From positions 13,292,068 to 13,356,067 of the forward strand of contig JAMXIF010001210.1 of NCBI GenBank assembly GCA_028583685.1: 64,000 nt of DNA, read 5' to 3'. The stretch's first letter is position 1. Every line of letters begins with the position of its first letter. The notes under the pieces were generated by a model. It searched no databases. It saw nothing but the letters and a program-made list of their open reading frames with translations, and was not told the origin of the DNA. This document shows, piece after piece, positions 53,528 to 63,479 of the stretch. A program made the translations under genes and the position numbers. The stretch comes from Petaurus breviceps papuanus (lineage: Eukaryota > Chordata > Mammalia > Diprotodontia > Petauridae).

Positions 53528-53760
53528 TGTTGTTGAGCTGTTTCAGCTGTGTTCAATTCTCTGTGACCCCATTTGGGGTTTTCTTGGCAAAGATACTAGA
53601 GCAGTTTGCCATTTCCTTCTCCAGCTCATTTTACAAATGAGGAAACTGAGGCAAACAGGGTGAAGTGACTTGTCTAGGACCACACAACTAGGAAGTATCT
53701 GGGGTCAGATTTGAACTCGGGTCCTTCTGACTCTAGAACCAGTCTCTATCCATTGCACCA
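53528..53760 (-). mobile_element. Long-tail marsupial SINE nested in the RTE-like LINE
   Basis: Tail 'gttgttgagctgtttcagct', 'ccccatttggggttttcttg', core and head complement 'ctctatccattgcacc'. Confidence 0.85.
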
Positions 53761-53762
53761 TA

Positions 53763-53990
53763 ATTTCTGCTGGAATGGAATCAGTACCAGTCACTTTGCC
53801 ACACCATGTAAAACCTCTTCTTCTGTTGGAAATTAGAGAGGGATTGACTTTAATCTGAGGTATATAGTCAAAGGCTTCAGCATTGGTTCAGAATGGTCTT
53901 TCTGTGGACACTATGGAAGTGTTTAGCCCTTCTCTCGAGGATCATGTCCTTATCCCTGATTAGTTCAGCAGCAAAGAGAAGGTGAGATGC
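53763..53990 (-). mobile_element. RTE-like LINE, start of reverse transcriptase
   Basis: On minus, 'GKVTGTDSIPAEI' (about 53763-53805) is the GKxxGxDxIPAE motif that precedes the block at 53.27-53.51 kb. The two pieces are one copy split by the SINE. Extent to the right is estimated. Confidence 0.7.
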
Positions 53991-54469
53991 ACCAGAGATA
54001 AAAGATATTGACACTCAGGTCCTTTCTTGAGCTGAATTGCCCAGCATTCAAACTCCCAAATGTACATTTACCTAAAAGACAATTTTACTGAGAACTCACA
54101 TAAGGCAAACACTCACACAGAGGTCAGAAGAAGAGATAGAAGGACATTCTCAAGCTCTCTCTGGAGAACTTCAGTATCAGTTGTGAGACATGGGAATCTA
54201 GCACAGGACTGCCCATCATGGCATGCCCACATCGAAGAAGGTACTATGCACCAAGAGCAAAGCAGAATCACAGTAGCAGAAAGGAAATTTGAGATGAGCA
54301 AACCTAGAGGCATCTTCAACCCAAATGTCAAATGGACTATTTGTACCTGACCTGTGCTAGAGCCTTCGGAGTTTTGTTTTGGGTAAATAAAGCTTGATCC
54401 CAACATTGTGATGTCATCTCAGTCCTCTTCCAGCACTAAAGATCAACAATTCACACTCAGATCTGCCCA

Positions 54470-54815
54470 CATTACCCCCTGCTCAATAAGATTTGGTGGT
54501 TCTGTATTGCCTCCTGCCTCAAATATAAACCAGCCCCTCTATTTGTCATTCAAAGCCCTTCACAACCTGGCTCGAATCTACCTTTGCAGCATTATTATAC
54601 ATTGCTCTCTTTCACACACACACACACACACTATGATCCAAACAAATTCCTCCTTCTCTGTATCTTTGTATATGCTGTTCCCTTTGCCTGGAATGTATTA
54701 CCACCCTTTTGCCTCGAATCCCCTACATTTCAGCCTAAATAAGGGTAGGGGCTCATTTCTTGTCTTTGTCACCCTGGTATCTAGCCCACTGCTTGGCACG
54801 AAGTGAGAGCTTAAG
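54470..54815 (+). mobile_element. L2 3' region
   Basis: 'caaagcccttcacaacctgg', 'ccctttgcctggaatgtatt' and 'cccactgcttggcacgaagt'. It contains a short CA array at 54.61-54.63 kb. Confidence 0.85.
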
Positions 54816-54827
54816 AAATGCTTGTTG

Positions 54828-54978
54828 GAGCAGCTAGGCGGCCCAGTGGATAGAGCATTGGCCTTGGAGTCAGGAGGACCTGAGTTCAAATCTGGCCTCA
54901 GATACTTGACACTTACTAGCTGTGAGACCCTGGGCAAGTTGCTTAACCCTGATTGCCTCACCAAGAATTAGGAAAAAA
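54828..54978 (+). mobile_element. MAR1-type SINE inserted at an L2 terminus
   Basis: 'gagcagctaggcggcccagt' head, 'gagttcaaatctggcctcag' box B, A-tail. Perfect 12-base duplication 'aaatgcttgttg' at 54816-54827 and 54979-54990. Confidence 0.95.
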
Positions 54979-55079
54979 AAATGCTTGTTGACCAACTATA
55001 CCTAAAACCAGTCTTTTGTCCCAACTTAAGGAGGAATTCTTCTTATGTTTGACTACTAGTCCTTATAACAATAATGGGA

Positions 55080-55535
55080 TTTAAGATCTTTCCCACATAT
55101 TAATAGGTCTCAGGTGGAGCCCATTAAGGGAAGTTTGTTTAGGGGAGCCTTACTTGTAGGAAGGCTTTCACACCTTTTGCTAATTTCTAATTAGGTACCA
55201 AGTCAGGAGGGTTGTGATGCCTTCTACCTCTGAGAAGTATATATATATATATACTCTGAGTTGGTATTTTGCTTTGAGGGCTCACTTATGAGAATGATCT
55301 GGTCAAAATTGTGACCATATGTTCAGAGCTCCCCGATTGCTCAGATGTAAAGGCTCTCTTGATTCAGGAAGGTATGAAAAGTGTATAGCAATACTGCTTT
55401 GATTCGGGCAGAGTCCTATCTGTTGGTCTTAATTTCTCTGCCTGTATTTTCTCTGAAGTTCAGGGTGCTGACTTTTCCCCTGAACTAGTGAATGTGATTA
55501 AAAAAAAAAGACTGTTGACTCCTTAAACAGCTATC
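55080..55535 (+). mobile_element. Possible solo LTR of an old endogenous retrovirus-like element
   Basis: Repeat-like sequence with a TATA-type core at 55237-55253 and an A-rich, polyadenylation-like stretch near 55.50 kb, with no coding region beside it. Family and exact ends are uncertain; a fossil if real. Confidence 0.3.
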
Positions 55536-55739
55536 TTTCCTAGCAAAGCAGATCAAAGAACCTGTGCTAGCAGCCATCCTGGGGATGCCAGTGTGGTTGC
55601 TCCTACAGTTCTAAGGGGGCTATCGTTTATATTTAATAATGAAAAAACTATATGATCATACCAACATGTATTCAGAGGCGAAGGAGGATACTTATTTTCT
55701 ACTTATTTATCAGAGGATGTTTTCAAAGGAGTTAGAACT

Positions 55740-55899
55740 ATGTAGTGGAAGGAATCATGGACTAAAGCCAAAAGACGAGTTCTGGTCCCAATTTTGGTAT
55801 TTCCTAGTTATATATGTTTGACCAAGTCAACTCAGTACTCTGGACCTCAGCCTCCTTATACTTTATGTAAAATGAGTGAGTAACTTTCAAAGTCCTTTC
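55740..55899 (+). mobile_element. MIR-type SINE variant
   Basis: 'ctctggacctcagcctcctt' core and 'caaagtcctttctagttgta' tail. Confidence 0.75.
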
Positions 55900-55911
55900 T
55901 AGTTGTAATTT

Positions 55912-56081
55912 TTTTTTTTGTTTTTGCTTTTTGGAAGGGGGAAGGCAGGGCAATTAGGGTTAAGTGACTTGCCCATGGTCACATGGCTAGTAAGTGTTAA
56001 GTGTCTGAGTCTGGATTTTAACTCAGATTCTCCTGACTCCAGAGCTGGTGCTCTATTCACTGTACCACCTTTCCTCTCCTG
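55912..56081 (-). mobile_element. MAR1-type SINE inserted in a MIR tail
   Basis: T-run then 'gcaattagggttaagtgact' and head complement 'tggtgctctattcactgtac'. Perfect 12-base duplication 'tagttgtaattt' at 55900-55911 and 56082-56093. Confidence 0.95.
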
Positions 56082-56093
56082 TAGTTGTAATTT

Positions 56094-56327
56094 GTTGCTG
56101 TTGTTCAATTGTGTCTGACTCTTCATGACCCCATTTGGGGTTTTCTTGGCAAAGATACTGGAATGATTTGTCATTTCCTTCTCCAGCTCATTTTACAGAT
56201 GAAGAAACTGAGGTACACAAGGTTGACTTGTCCAGGACCACACAGTTAGGGAGTATCTGGGGTCAGATCTGAACTCAAGTTTTTTTGACTCCAGGTCCAA
56301 TATTCTATCCACTGTGCCATCTAGTCT
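56094..56327 (-). mobile_element. Long-tail marsupial SINE
   Basis: 'gttcaattgtgtctgactct', 'ccccatttggggttttcttg', core and 'ttctatccactgtgccatct'. Confidence 0.9.
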
Positions 56328-56394
56328 GTGACAATCCAGGAAGTCTGGCAACCAATTTCTTGGTTACTATCCCAAATAGAAAATAAACATAATT

Positions 56395-56580
56395 AGAGGG
56401 TCATAGATTTAGAATTGGAAAGCACCTTAGAGAATATTGAGTCCAACCTCTTCCTTTTACAGATGAGGAAACTGAGGCCCAGAGAGGTTAAGCAACTTGC
56501 CCAGAGTTAAACAGCTAGTAAGTATGAGGCAAGATTTGAATGCAGGTCTTTCTAAGACCAGTATTCTAGAAATGTAATGT
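56395..56580 (-). mobile_element. MIR-type SINE variant
   Basis: 'ggtcatagatttagaattgg', 'gatgaggaaactgaggccca' and 'caagatttgaatgcaggtct'. Confidence 0.85.
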
Positions 56581-56654
56581 AAATTGTTAATGTAAATAAT
56601 TTGCATGTATTTTCCCTACTGATATGATCATATTTTCCCTCGGGTTCTAACATA

Positions 56655-56802
56655 ACAGTAGCTAACATTTATATAGGGCTTAGTATGTGTCTGGCATTGT
56701 GCTAAGTGCTTTATAATTATTATCTCATTTGTTCCTTATAACAACCCTGGGAGGTAGGTGCTCTTATTTTCTCTGTTTTACAGATGAGGAAACTGAGGAC
56801 AC
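56655..56802 (-). mobile_element. MIR/Ther CORE-SINE tail part
   Basis: 'agtagctaacatttatatag' and 'aacaaccctgggaggtaggt', ending in the core; head absent. Confidence 0.8.
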
Positions 56803-57001
56803 ATTCCTGAATGTATGTTTATATGTACTTATATTTATACACATATATACCCATGTATGCACATATACATATCTGCATGCACATAATATATAATACACAT
56901 TATGAGCATGCCCACATATATGGCTATATACATAAATACACATAGATGGAAGGAAAGAAAGATAGACAGACAGACAGATAAATGATAGATAGATGATTGA
57001 T

Positions 57002-57002
<1 letters not shown>

Positions 57003-57068
<66 letters not shown>
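57003..57068. repeat. (GATA)n microsatellite
   Basis: About 16 near-perfect GATA units, preceded by (GACA)n and AT/CA-rich sequence from 56.81 kb. Confidence 0.95.
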
Positions 57069-57070
<2 letters not shown>

Positions 57071-57072
57071 GA

Positions 57073-57270
57073 TCAGGACTTAACACCAGGAAAAGCTGGA
57101 TTCAAGTTTGCCTCTGATGCATATTGGGTGTGCCATCCTTAGGCTCTCAGTGCTCTTGGCTTCTCTGTGACCACATAGTTTCAGAGAAGGTGCCAATCTT
57201 CCTTGGTAGAGGCAATTTCTTCAATGGAGGATTCCTCATGCCAGTGAAATCTCCAGTTCAGTCTCCATCC
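57073..57270 (+). mobile_element. Diverged SINE with unusual tail
   Basis: 'ctggattcaagtttgcctct' resembles box B; the tail 'cagtgaaatctccagttcag' is a variant seen in some marsupial MIR-like SINEs. Confidence 0.5.
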
Positions 57271-57279
57271 CTGTATGTA

Positions 57280-58535
57280 TGTATGTATTTTTCTTTTAAA
57301 AGTGCCCCGTCATATAAAACCCTGGAGAAATATCTTCAATTAAAAATCAGAAGGCTAAAAATCCAGGCTAGCAAGGATTCTCCTTACCTTAATAAAACAA
57401 AACAAAACAGAAGAAAGGTCACAATAAGATATCTCCCTTCCATTCCCTCCCCTCTTAGCCCCCAAGTCAGTGAGTAAAAGAACTGAGCTATTCCAGGGTG
57501 GCTGCTTTACCCTGTGGCTTCCTTTTGCTCTGCAGTAAAGACATTTAAATCAGAAAATGGCTTTAAAAATGCTTCAGGAAACTTGACATACTGATCTATT
57601 CTCCAATTCAATGAAATGTTTTCTGAGCTGGAAAAGGCCAGGTCAGGGGGCTGGGGGTGGGGGGGGAACCAGCACAACAATAATAAAGACCTTTTATTCA
57701 GGAAACCAAATCTGACAAGGAGATGAAAGGTAGAGAAGTGTGTGTATGTGTGTGTGTGGGGGGGGGGGTGCTATTTTTATAACTTAGAAGTTAAGGACCT
57801 CAGGGGTCTGAAGAGAAATGCCAAGGAAAGGGAAAGGAGATCTTTTAAAAATGATTATTTGTGATTTATTAAGAATATGATTTTTAAAAAGTTCAACTGT
57901 TCACAGGGAGTGAAATAATCTGAAGCATGCAGGTCATACCCAGAAACCCCAAAATAAACCAACAAACTCAAATGGGATGACTTACATTTTGTCTATAATA
58001 AAACCTTCCTTACTAAGAGAATACTTAGTTTGACATTATAACCCACTACACTTAGTCATCTTTTCCACACTAGCTTAAATAGAGGCTCACACAATCTGAG
58101 GATATAGCTGTTACTTGAATCCCTGTGCTATTGACCTCCAAAGAATTCCTAAGCTAGATGACCCTGAAAAGCTCAGCTATAAAAAGGGACAAAGAAGCAT
58201 TTTAAAAGATGTGTTTTGGGGAAGTTACTGCTCAAAAGAGAGGAGCCCAGGTTTCTTGAAGCAAATGGCAACTAAAGAAGAGGTTGTATGCTTGCCCTTG
58301 AAATCCATCACAGATGGGACTCATGAAGCTTCTCTACCTTCCCACCACTGACCATAGAAAAGGTAGCTCGTTTTATTGTATGCCAAACAAAAATATAAGC
58401 CATTTCCCCTTTGATCTCCCCAAAGAAAAATGCATGGTTGGTGGGAAAAAAATTATATGTGTATATAGATATATATGTGTGTTTGTGTATTTATAGATGT
58501 ATATGTATGTATGTATATACACACTTATTGTTGTA
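57280..58535. other. Mostly unrecognised sequence
   Basis: G-rich patch at 57.65 kb, GT/G-run at 57.74-57.77 kb, TA/TG-rich patch at 58.45-58.53 kb. A 117-codon frame at 57124-57477 has no recognisable domain. Confidence 0.4.
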
Positions 58536-58544
58536 CACACACTT

Positions 58545-58768
58545 ATTGTTGCCCTACTCTCCATGACCCAATTTGGGGTTTTCTTGGCACAGATACTTGA
58601 GTGGTTTGCCATTCCCTTCTCTAGCTCATTTTATAGATAAGAAAACTGAGGCGAGCAGAGTAAAGAGACTTGCCCAGGGTCACACAGCTAGTAAGTATTG
58701 GAGGCCAGATTTGAAATCAGGTCTTCCTGACTCCAAGGAGATTGCTCTATCCGATGCACCATCTGGCA
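58545..58768 (-). mobile_element. Long-tail marsupial SINE
   Basis: 'caatttggggttttcttggc', 'gacttgcccagggtcacaca' and 'gattgctctatccgatgcac'. Confidence 0.85.
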
Positions 58769-58794
58769 GTATGGTTGTCCCCAGGGAGAAATCT

Positions 58795-58945
58795 AAAAGA
58801 TCACAAAGAACATACCTGATTTGGAAGAACTAGAGGTCATTTAATTCAGTCCCCTCATTTTACAGATAGAGAAACTGAGCAATGGGGATGTGAAGTGTAT
58901 GACTGAAACCCTTTGTCCAGTGTTCCATTCATTACACCTCTATTC
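58795..58945 (-). mobile_element. MIR-type SINE variant
   Basis: 'tagaggtcatttaattcagt' and 'cattttacagatagagaaac'. Confidence 0.75.
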
Positions 58946-59194
58946 TCTTTTTAAACAAGGGATGGGGCAGGGAGCAGAAGCATTGACTAGTGTTTCTAAG
59001 AGCCAACTGAAGTTTCTCCCTTCAAAAGAAAGATTTCAGAGGGTATGCTCAAGCAAATACAAAACTCTTCTGATTTCCCTAAAGGCAGAAATTCCCTCTC
59101 TACTTCTTTTCTTTATTATGGCTCTCTTCCCCTAAAGAGGCAGAGTACCCACCCCAGCACTGGTGAGGCACACTAAAGTAGCTATTCTACAGCA

Positions 59195-59440
59195 GTATGG
59201 AAAACCCATGGGGCAAAAAGCCAGGAGACCCAGGTCCACATTCTGGGGCCACCACTCACTGGCTGTAGGATATTCAGCAAATCACATCATGGAGATGAAA
59301 ATTCATGTCATTATTATATTTTAGTGCTTGGATGAAACATACCCACCTACCTACCTTATGGGACTTTAGAAAGGACCAGGTGAGAGCATGGTTATAAAAG
59401 CACTTTGGAAGCATGAAGGATGCTACAAAGGTAAGAGGAT
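59195..59440 (+). mobile_element. MIR, strongly diverged
   Basis: 'actcactggctgtaggatat' core relic and 'ataaaagcactttggaagca' tail relic. Confidence 0.6.
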
Positions 59441-60001
59441 TATTTTGGGGGGGGGGGCAGGTGTGTATTCATATGTGCATGCATATGTTTGTGCGTGTAT
59501 GTGTGCATGTGTGTCTGTGTAATGCCTCAGAAGTTCTCTCCTAGGGGAGAGGAACTAAATAACTAAAATGTCCTTAATCCACTTACTGCTTCCAATATCA
59601 TAAGGAGCTGATGAAATCTGTAAAAGCAGGAAATCTGTTTTCCGAACTTCCTCCCATTAAGGCTTTGCATCAGCACATCCCAGCTAATAGAACAAATACT
59701 TTGTGAGAGTGGATTTGTTGAGCAGGAGGAAAGTTGAAGGCAAAACCAAGCAAACTCTCCAGGGAGGAGGTGGGGGGCTGCCGTATTAATCTCCCTCTCC
59801 TTATTCTTTCTTTGTTTTTTCAGAAGTTTGGGAAATCTTGAGAACTTAGTTTCTTGGGGAGAACATTACATTTCACCCAAATAGGTCTGCCAGCTATTTC
59901 CACCACTAGACATACCCTTTACCTTTGTCATGTATTTTCATAAGCTGAGCCCCAAGCTTGGAATGACCTCCCTCCCCATCTCTATCTTATCTTCCATCAG
60001 G

Positions 60002-60101
60002 GCTCAGCTCAAACGTAACTTCCTTTAAGAATTCTTCTCTGATCCACCCTTTCAAATGTTAGTACTCTCTGATTCCTCAGATCACATTGTATTGTACATG
60101 T

Positions 60102-60144
<43 letters not shown>

Positions 60145-60192
60145 GGGTGAGAAAGAGAAGAATTCTTAAAGGAGGTTACGTTTGAGCTGAGC
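60002..60192. repeat. 39-base inverted repeat around a GT microsatellite
   Basis: Arms 60002-60040 and 60154-60192 match at 38 of 39 positions; the loop of 113 bases includes the GT array (about 60104-60140). Confidence 0.95.
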
Positions 60193-60213
60193 GCGGGAGG
60201 AAGAAAGGGTGGA

Positions 60214-60220
60214 AGGGGGG

Positions 60221-60260
<40 letters not shown>
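60214..60260. repeat. (GA)n microsatellite
   Basis: GA run of about 20 units following a G-run. Confidence 0.95.
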
Positions 60261-60264
<4 letters not shown>

Positions 60265-60432
60265 GAGAGTGTCTCTTACCAGTGGAATGTAAGATCCTTG
60301 AGGACAGGGACTATTTTGTTTTTGTCTTTGTGTCCCCATTGTCTGGCATTTTTTGTTGAGGGAAGAGAGATGAGATTCCTTGACCTGCTATTTTCCAGAT
60401 CTGGCCCTTTCCTGATTGCAGGTTGTGCAAGA

Positions 60433-60433
<1 letters not shown>

Positions 60434-60473
<40 letters not shown>
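60434..60473. repeat. (CA)n microsatellite
   Basis: Perfect CA run of about 20 units. Confidence 0.95.
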
Positions 60474-60475
<2 letters not shown>

Positions 60476-60639
60476 TCATTTTCTCTCTGCCTTTCTCTTG
60501 GTCTGGCCTATTGCTACATGCCTTTACTGAGAGAAATGCCATTCTATTCCACTCCCTTTACTGATCTGGCCTGGATTATAAAAGCAGGAGAGAAATGCCA
60601 TTTTATCATTTCTTACCAGTGCCCAGAGAGGACTCCACC

Positions 60640-61765
60640 CTGCAGCTGAACCCATCGGGATGCTGATAACCTATCTGAACTCATTCCTTTTAACAAAAAC
60701 CCACCTGGTCATACTCTCTTGACATCCCAACAACTCCCACCCTCCAGCTGTCATTATTCAAACCCCATACTGTATCTTTTACTGCCCATCTCCTTATCCC
60801 CATCGCTCTCAACTCAACTTCCTCAATGTCCCACTCTAAAGTTACCACCTCCTTCCACAGTGCTCTCTAGAATGCTTTATTCATAGGTAATAAACTTGCT
60901 TTCATCTTAAATCTTTTCCTTTCCTTTTTCATTTTTTGGCTCTCACTGAGACCTAGCTGACTCCTGATGATGTAATCTCCAGGACAATTAGTGCTCTATG
61001 ATACTATAAAGCACTAGTTGTACTTTTATTCATTCCCCAATTCACTGGTCATGGTGGGGGAGTTAGAATACTCCGTGGTCGCCATTCTTACTTCCAGGTT
61101 CTGCTTCTTCCACCATTACAAAGTAACCTCTCCTTCTCTGAGGTTCATTCAATATCGCCAAATCAAAATTCTGGTAGCTATTGTCTACTGACTCCCTGGA
61201 CACTTCTTTCACCAAGAGTTCAGTGCCTGAACTTCAGTGCCTTTTGCTCTTCCTGAACTCCTGCCCTCCTACGAGGGGACTTCAGCATCAATGTGATACT
61301 CTCAGATGCACTCCAACTTCTAGTCTCTCAACTTACTCATCTGCCCTGATCTATTCCCACCCCGCCTCAGCTACAAACAGATCTGGTCATTTCCTTGATC
61401 TTGCCATCACTCACAAATGTACCACTTGCATGCATATGAACTCTGAAATATCCTTATCTGACCAAAATCTTTGTCATGACCCCTCTTCCTCTGGCATGCA
61501 AAACCAAAACCAGTTCATCTTCTCTGTGTCCTCCAATCCTTTAGCCTCTCAGTTTTTTTCTAGACCAAGGACCCCCCCCCCATAGTTATATTCTCTTCTG
61601 TTCCCCATTGTAACATCCTTGTGAACCAGTTCAACTCTCCAACTGTCCACTTCTCCTGAGTCCCTTGCCCATTTGTCCTATTGTTAATCTTGCCCTGACA
61701 AACCTCAGACTTAGATTGGTCCCACCATCTGCTGCCTTCACTCGTACTCATGTGCTAACAAATAA
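60640..61765 (+). mobile_element. L2 LINE 5' ORF2 (endonuclease) fragment
   Basis: On plus, relics of the apurinic endonuclease: 'TET.LTPDD' (about 60.95 kb, family TETWL), 'RGDFSINV' (about 61.27-61.30 kb, family GDFNIHV) and 'LDLAITHKCTT' with 'ISLSDQNL' (about 61.40-61.47 kb, family SDH motif). The 134-codon frame at 61181-61585 is this relic, not a gene. Such 5' L2 segments are uncommon in mammals. Confidence 0.8.
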
Positions 61766-61799
61766 AGCTAGAGAAAAACATGAAACCATGCTGATTGGA

Positions 61800-62015
61800 T
61801 GCACTGATTGAGTTAAAATACTGCTTCAGATTCTTAATGTGTTACCTCAGGCAAGTCATCCCTCTGTTTGCCTCAGTTTTCTTTGACTGTAAAATGGAGA
61901 TAATAACACTACGTACCCTGTAGGGTTGTTGTGGATCAAATGACATGATATTTGGAATGCCCTAAGCACAGTTCTGGGCACATGGTAGATGCTTATATAA
62001 ATGCTACTTATTCAT
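61800..62015 (+). mobile_element. MIR/Ther CORE-SINE inserted in L2
   Basis: 'cctctgtttgcctcagtttt' core, 'ccctgtagggttgttgtgga' tail and end 'atgcttatataaatgctac'. Confidence 0.85.
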
Positions 62016-62019
62016 TCCA

Positions 62020-62350
62020 CCTCCCTACCTGTCTTTCCCCTGGCAATCTCATTTATCCCCGTTTCCAACTTATGCAGATGGCTTCCAAATCTGTAACTAT
62101 ATTGCTGACCTTTTTTATATTCTCCAGGCCTGCTTCTCTAGCTGCCTACAGGAATACATCTCCACCTGGATGGGTTTCCTACCTGCAGGTCATCATCATA
62201 CATATCCCAAACTGAGCTCACTATCTTTTTAGTTATTTCTTTGGTGAAGGGAGTTCCAGGAAGGGAACTTTATACTGTCCCTTTTCTCTTCATTATCTTT
62301 CCCTCTAAACACGAATCCTCCTTCTGACTTCATTAATCCAAAGGGAATCC
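62020..62350 (+). mobile_element. L2 LINE reverse transcriptase palm fragment
   Basis: 'YADGFQI' (from YADDSQI, about 62.07-62.09 kb) followed by a relic of STWM and TELTIF blocks. It may belong to the same copy as 60.64-61.77 kb with the intervening part lost. Confidence 0.7.
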
Positions 62351-62649
62351 ACATGGGATATCCTAGCATTCTGCTTTTTAAGTCTTAACTAGTAAGAATA
62401 CCATCAATGTAGATGAGTAAGGTGTTGTTTTCATGCAAATTGGTTCATAATCTTTCTACTGTGCCCTTTTAGATACTTAAAAACCATAAAATGAATGGAA
62501 ATCCTCGACCTTTCTATTTTAGATCGGTTTCTTTAATGGATCCATGATCATATTAAGAGGTGGATTCCTTCCTGCGGTGTTGAATATAACCCAATCATAG
62601 TTTCTAATTCTGTGTTACCCTGGTTTGTGTCTTCACGTAAATCCTTCTA

Positions 62650-62722
62650 TATGCCATTGCACATAGGAAACACTTGATAAATGCTTTCATTCATTCATTC
62701 ATTCATTCACAGAAGATACACT
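62650..62722 (+). mobile_element. L2 3' terminus plus (ATTC)n
   Basis: 'cacataggaaacacttgata' terminus followed by five 'attc' units. Confidence 0.75.
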
Positions 62723-63229
62723 CAGCTTTCTGGGACCCTTATTCTAGGTCTTTGAACATTATGTGTGTATTAAATAAAGCATATGGGTTGTTCCTCTGTT
62801 ACTTGCTCTCAGCACATGAGTGACCCAACCTCCTTTTCTGTTCTTACATCTTTTGGATGATATCTTTTATGTCATTTTGTGCACATCCATCATCACTGGT
62901 AATATGATGCAGCTGCTTTAGATGTGCTGCCTTTCTCCTTTCTGCCTCTCTCCACTGCCCTTTCAGTTCTCCCACAATCTTAAATTTTCAAGGAATGGAA
63001 AATCATGATTTTTAGCCATTATAACATTATTGAACAAATTCTGTTATTCAATAACATTATTGAACAATATCTCTCATTTTCTCCTGTCTCTGATAATGAA
63101 GTGGTCCTTCTTGCCAAGACCAGCCCCTTTACATTTGCCTTTGATTCAGTTCCTTCCTGTCTGTTCTAGCAAATTGCAGTTTGAACCGTCCCTCTTCTCT
63201 CTTGAAGTATTAATCATTCTCTTTCTCCC

Positions 63230-63478
63230 AGTTCCTTACTTTGTGCCTTTAAACATGCTTAAGTCCCCCATTTACTTTAAAATCTTTTACTAGCCCCTGT
63301 CATCTCTTCAACCTATCATTCTATATCTTTCCTCTATGCCTCAGTCAAATCTCTAGGGGAAAAAAAAAGCTGTCTACACCCACTCTTACACCTACACTTC
63401 TCCTTTTCCTCTTGCTCACTCTTAAGTCCTTTGCAGTCTGATTTCTGACCTCTTTTCTCAACTGAACTTGTTCATAGA
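63230..63478 (+). mobile_element. L2 LINE, N-terminal reverse transcriptase fragment
   Basis: 'agtcaaatctctaggggaaa' and 'gtcctttgcagtctgatttc' with 'cttttctcaactgaac' are the block before the palm (family SGFRPxHSTETAL). It lies downstream of the palm piece at 62.02 kb, so it is a second copy or the locus is rearranged. Confidence 0.75.
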
Positions 63479-63479
63479 G

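Larger units (their letters stand above)
59880..60355 (+). mobile_element. L2 3' region with an internal rearrangement
   Basis: 'ccaagcttggaatgacctcc', 'gggctcagctcaaacgtaac', then an intruding block (GT array, inverted copy, GA array, about 60.10-60.27 kb), then 'gtaagatccttgaggacagg' as the L2 terminus. Confidence 0.85.

Noticed and set aside
57124-57477. 117-codon frame
   Set aside because: Begins in a diverged SINE and has no domain; no supporting context.
61181-61585. 134-codon plus-strand frame that could be taken for a gene
   Set aside because: Contains L2 endonuclease relics (RGDFSINV, LDLAITH) and is a LINE fragment.
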